The translations under genes were made by a program, and so were the position numbers. A DNA stretch of 5,061 nucleotides from Acidobacteriota bacterium (lineage in GTDB: Bacteria > Acidobacteriota > Blastocatellia > Pyrinomonadales > Pyrinomonadaceae), in assembly GCA_013140875.1 (NCBI GenBank), contig JABFSB010000357.1:1-5061 (forward strand), in the 5' to 3' direction. The notes below the pieces were generated by a model. That model ran no database searches. It was not told where the DNA came from and worked only from the letters and a program-made list of their open reading frames with translations. This document shows positions 4,816-5,061 of the stretch, piece after piece (the first letter of the stretch is position 1; each line of letters begins with the position of its first letter).

Positions 4816-5061
4816 ATGCGATCAGTTATTTTCATATTCGTATTTTCAATTGTTTCAGGTTTTGGACTCGTTTCAAGTATTTCGGCCCAGAATAAAAGCA
4901 CCGGAAAGGAGCTAAAGGCGGCGGTGGACCGCGTCGACGATGCATCCGGGGTTGTCCGGGAAGTGATGAAAGTCGCCGAAAAGTCGATTCCCAGAGAACT
5001 TCTTGAAAAGGCAAAGGCGATCGTCGTCTTTCCCGAAACGGTAAAGGCCGCGTTCATAATT
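4816..5061 (+). CDS. Secreted SYLF-domain (YSC84-like) protein, 3' partial
   Basis: The first 82 residues of a protein that runs off the window end. Residues 1-24 form a signal peptide: MRSVIF, a hydrophobic core, then a likely cut after SISA. From about residue 34 there is a helix containing Val-Asp-Asp-Ala and EVMKVAEKSIP. It is followed by RELLEKAKAIVVFPETVKAAF (60-80), the hallmark opening of the SYLF/YSC84 domain (lipid-binding; a short helix and then the A-I-V-V-F-P strand). Bacterial members are exported proteins of poorly known role, and the domain binds phosphoinositides in eukaryotes. The ATG is fixed by a strong Shine-Dalgarno 5 nt upstream. The glycine-rich remainder of the domain is beyond the window, so completeness cannot be judged. 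Confidence 0.85.
   Translation, partial: MRSVIFIFVFSIVSGFGLVSSISAQNKSTGKELKAAVDRVDDASGVVREVMKVAEKSIPRELLEKAKAIVVFPETVKAAFII

Overview
The window looks like a piece of a bacterial chromosome of roughly even base composition. The mix of a SYLF-domain secreted protein, an LpqC/PHB-depolymerase-type esterase, a PA0069/SplB-type radical SAM protein and tandem PIN toxin-antitoxin pairs would suit a soil Acidobacteriota (Blastocatellia-like). That placement is inference from overall protein style; no rRNA or other phylogenetic marker is present. There are no tRNA or rRNA genes, insertion sequences or CRISPR arrays.

Layout. Bases 1-758 (+) hold a two-gene unit: the C-terminal part of a DUF6036/AbiEii-like nucleotidyltransferase, cut by the window edge, overlapping by 4 bp a small conserved protein of unknown function. 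Bases 819-2077 (+) hold two paralogous toxin-antitoxin modules in tandem, each an acidic-tailed antitoxin of about 67 residues followed immediately by a 126-residue PIN-domain (VapC-like) ribonuclease toxin. A GNAT acetyltransferase of the PaiA type follows 8 bp downstream (2086-2616, +). A secreted alpha/beta-hydrolase lies convergently on the minus strand (2658-3635). It is divergent from a radical SAM protein related to spore photoproduct lyase (3733-4743, +). The window ends inside a secreted SYLF-domain protein (4816 to the edge, +).

How the parts relate. Bases 1-2077 read as a small toxin-antitoxin island: two certain PIN modules and one candidate nucleotidyltransferase module, with the GNAT gene as a possible passenger. 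The esterase, radical SAM and SYLF genes look like ordinary chromosomal genes with no evident shared pathway.

The most interesting signal is in how genes start. Both antitoxins, the GNAT gene and the radical SAM gene have a -10-like hexamer ending only 6-7 nt before the start codon and no Shine-Dalgarno sequence. Three of these hexamers are of the extended type TGn-TAKAAY. In two cases an in-frame stop codon just upstream fixes the start. This geometry predicts leaderless mRNAs. The SYLF gene, by contrast, has a consensus TATAAT, a short leader and a strong Shine-Dalgarno. Two perfect 8-bp inverted repeats, at the promoters of the second toxin-antitoxin module and of the radical SAM gene, are candidate operators. 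The radical SAM protein also ends in QANLF, which resembles a beta-clamp-binding pentapeptide.
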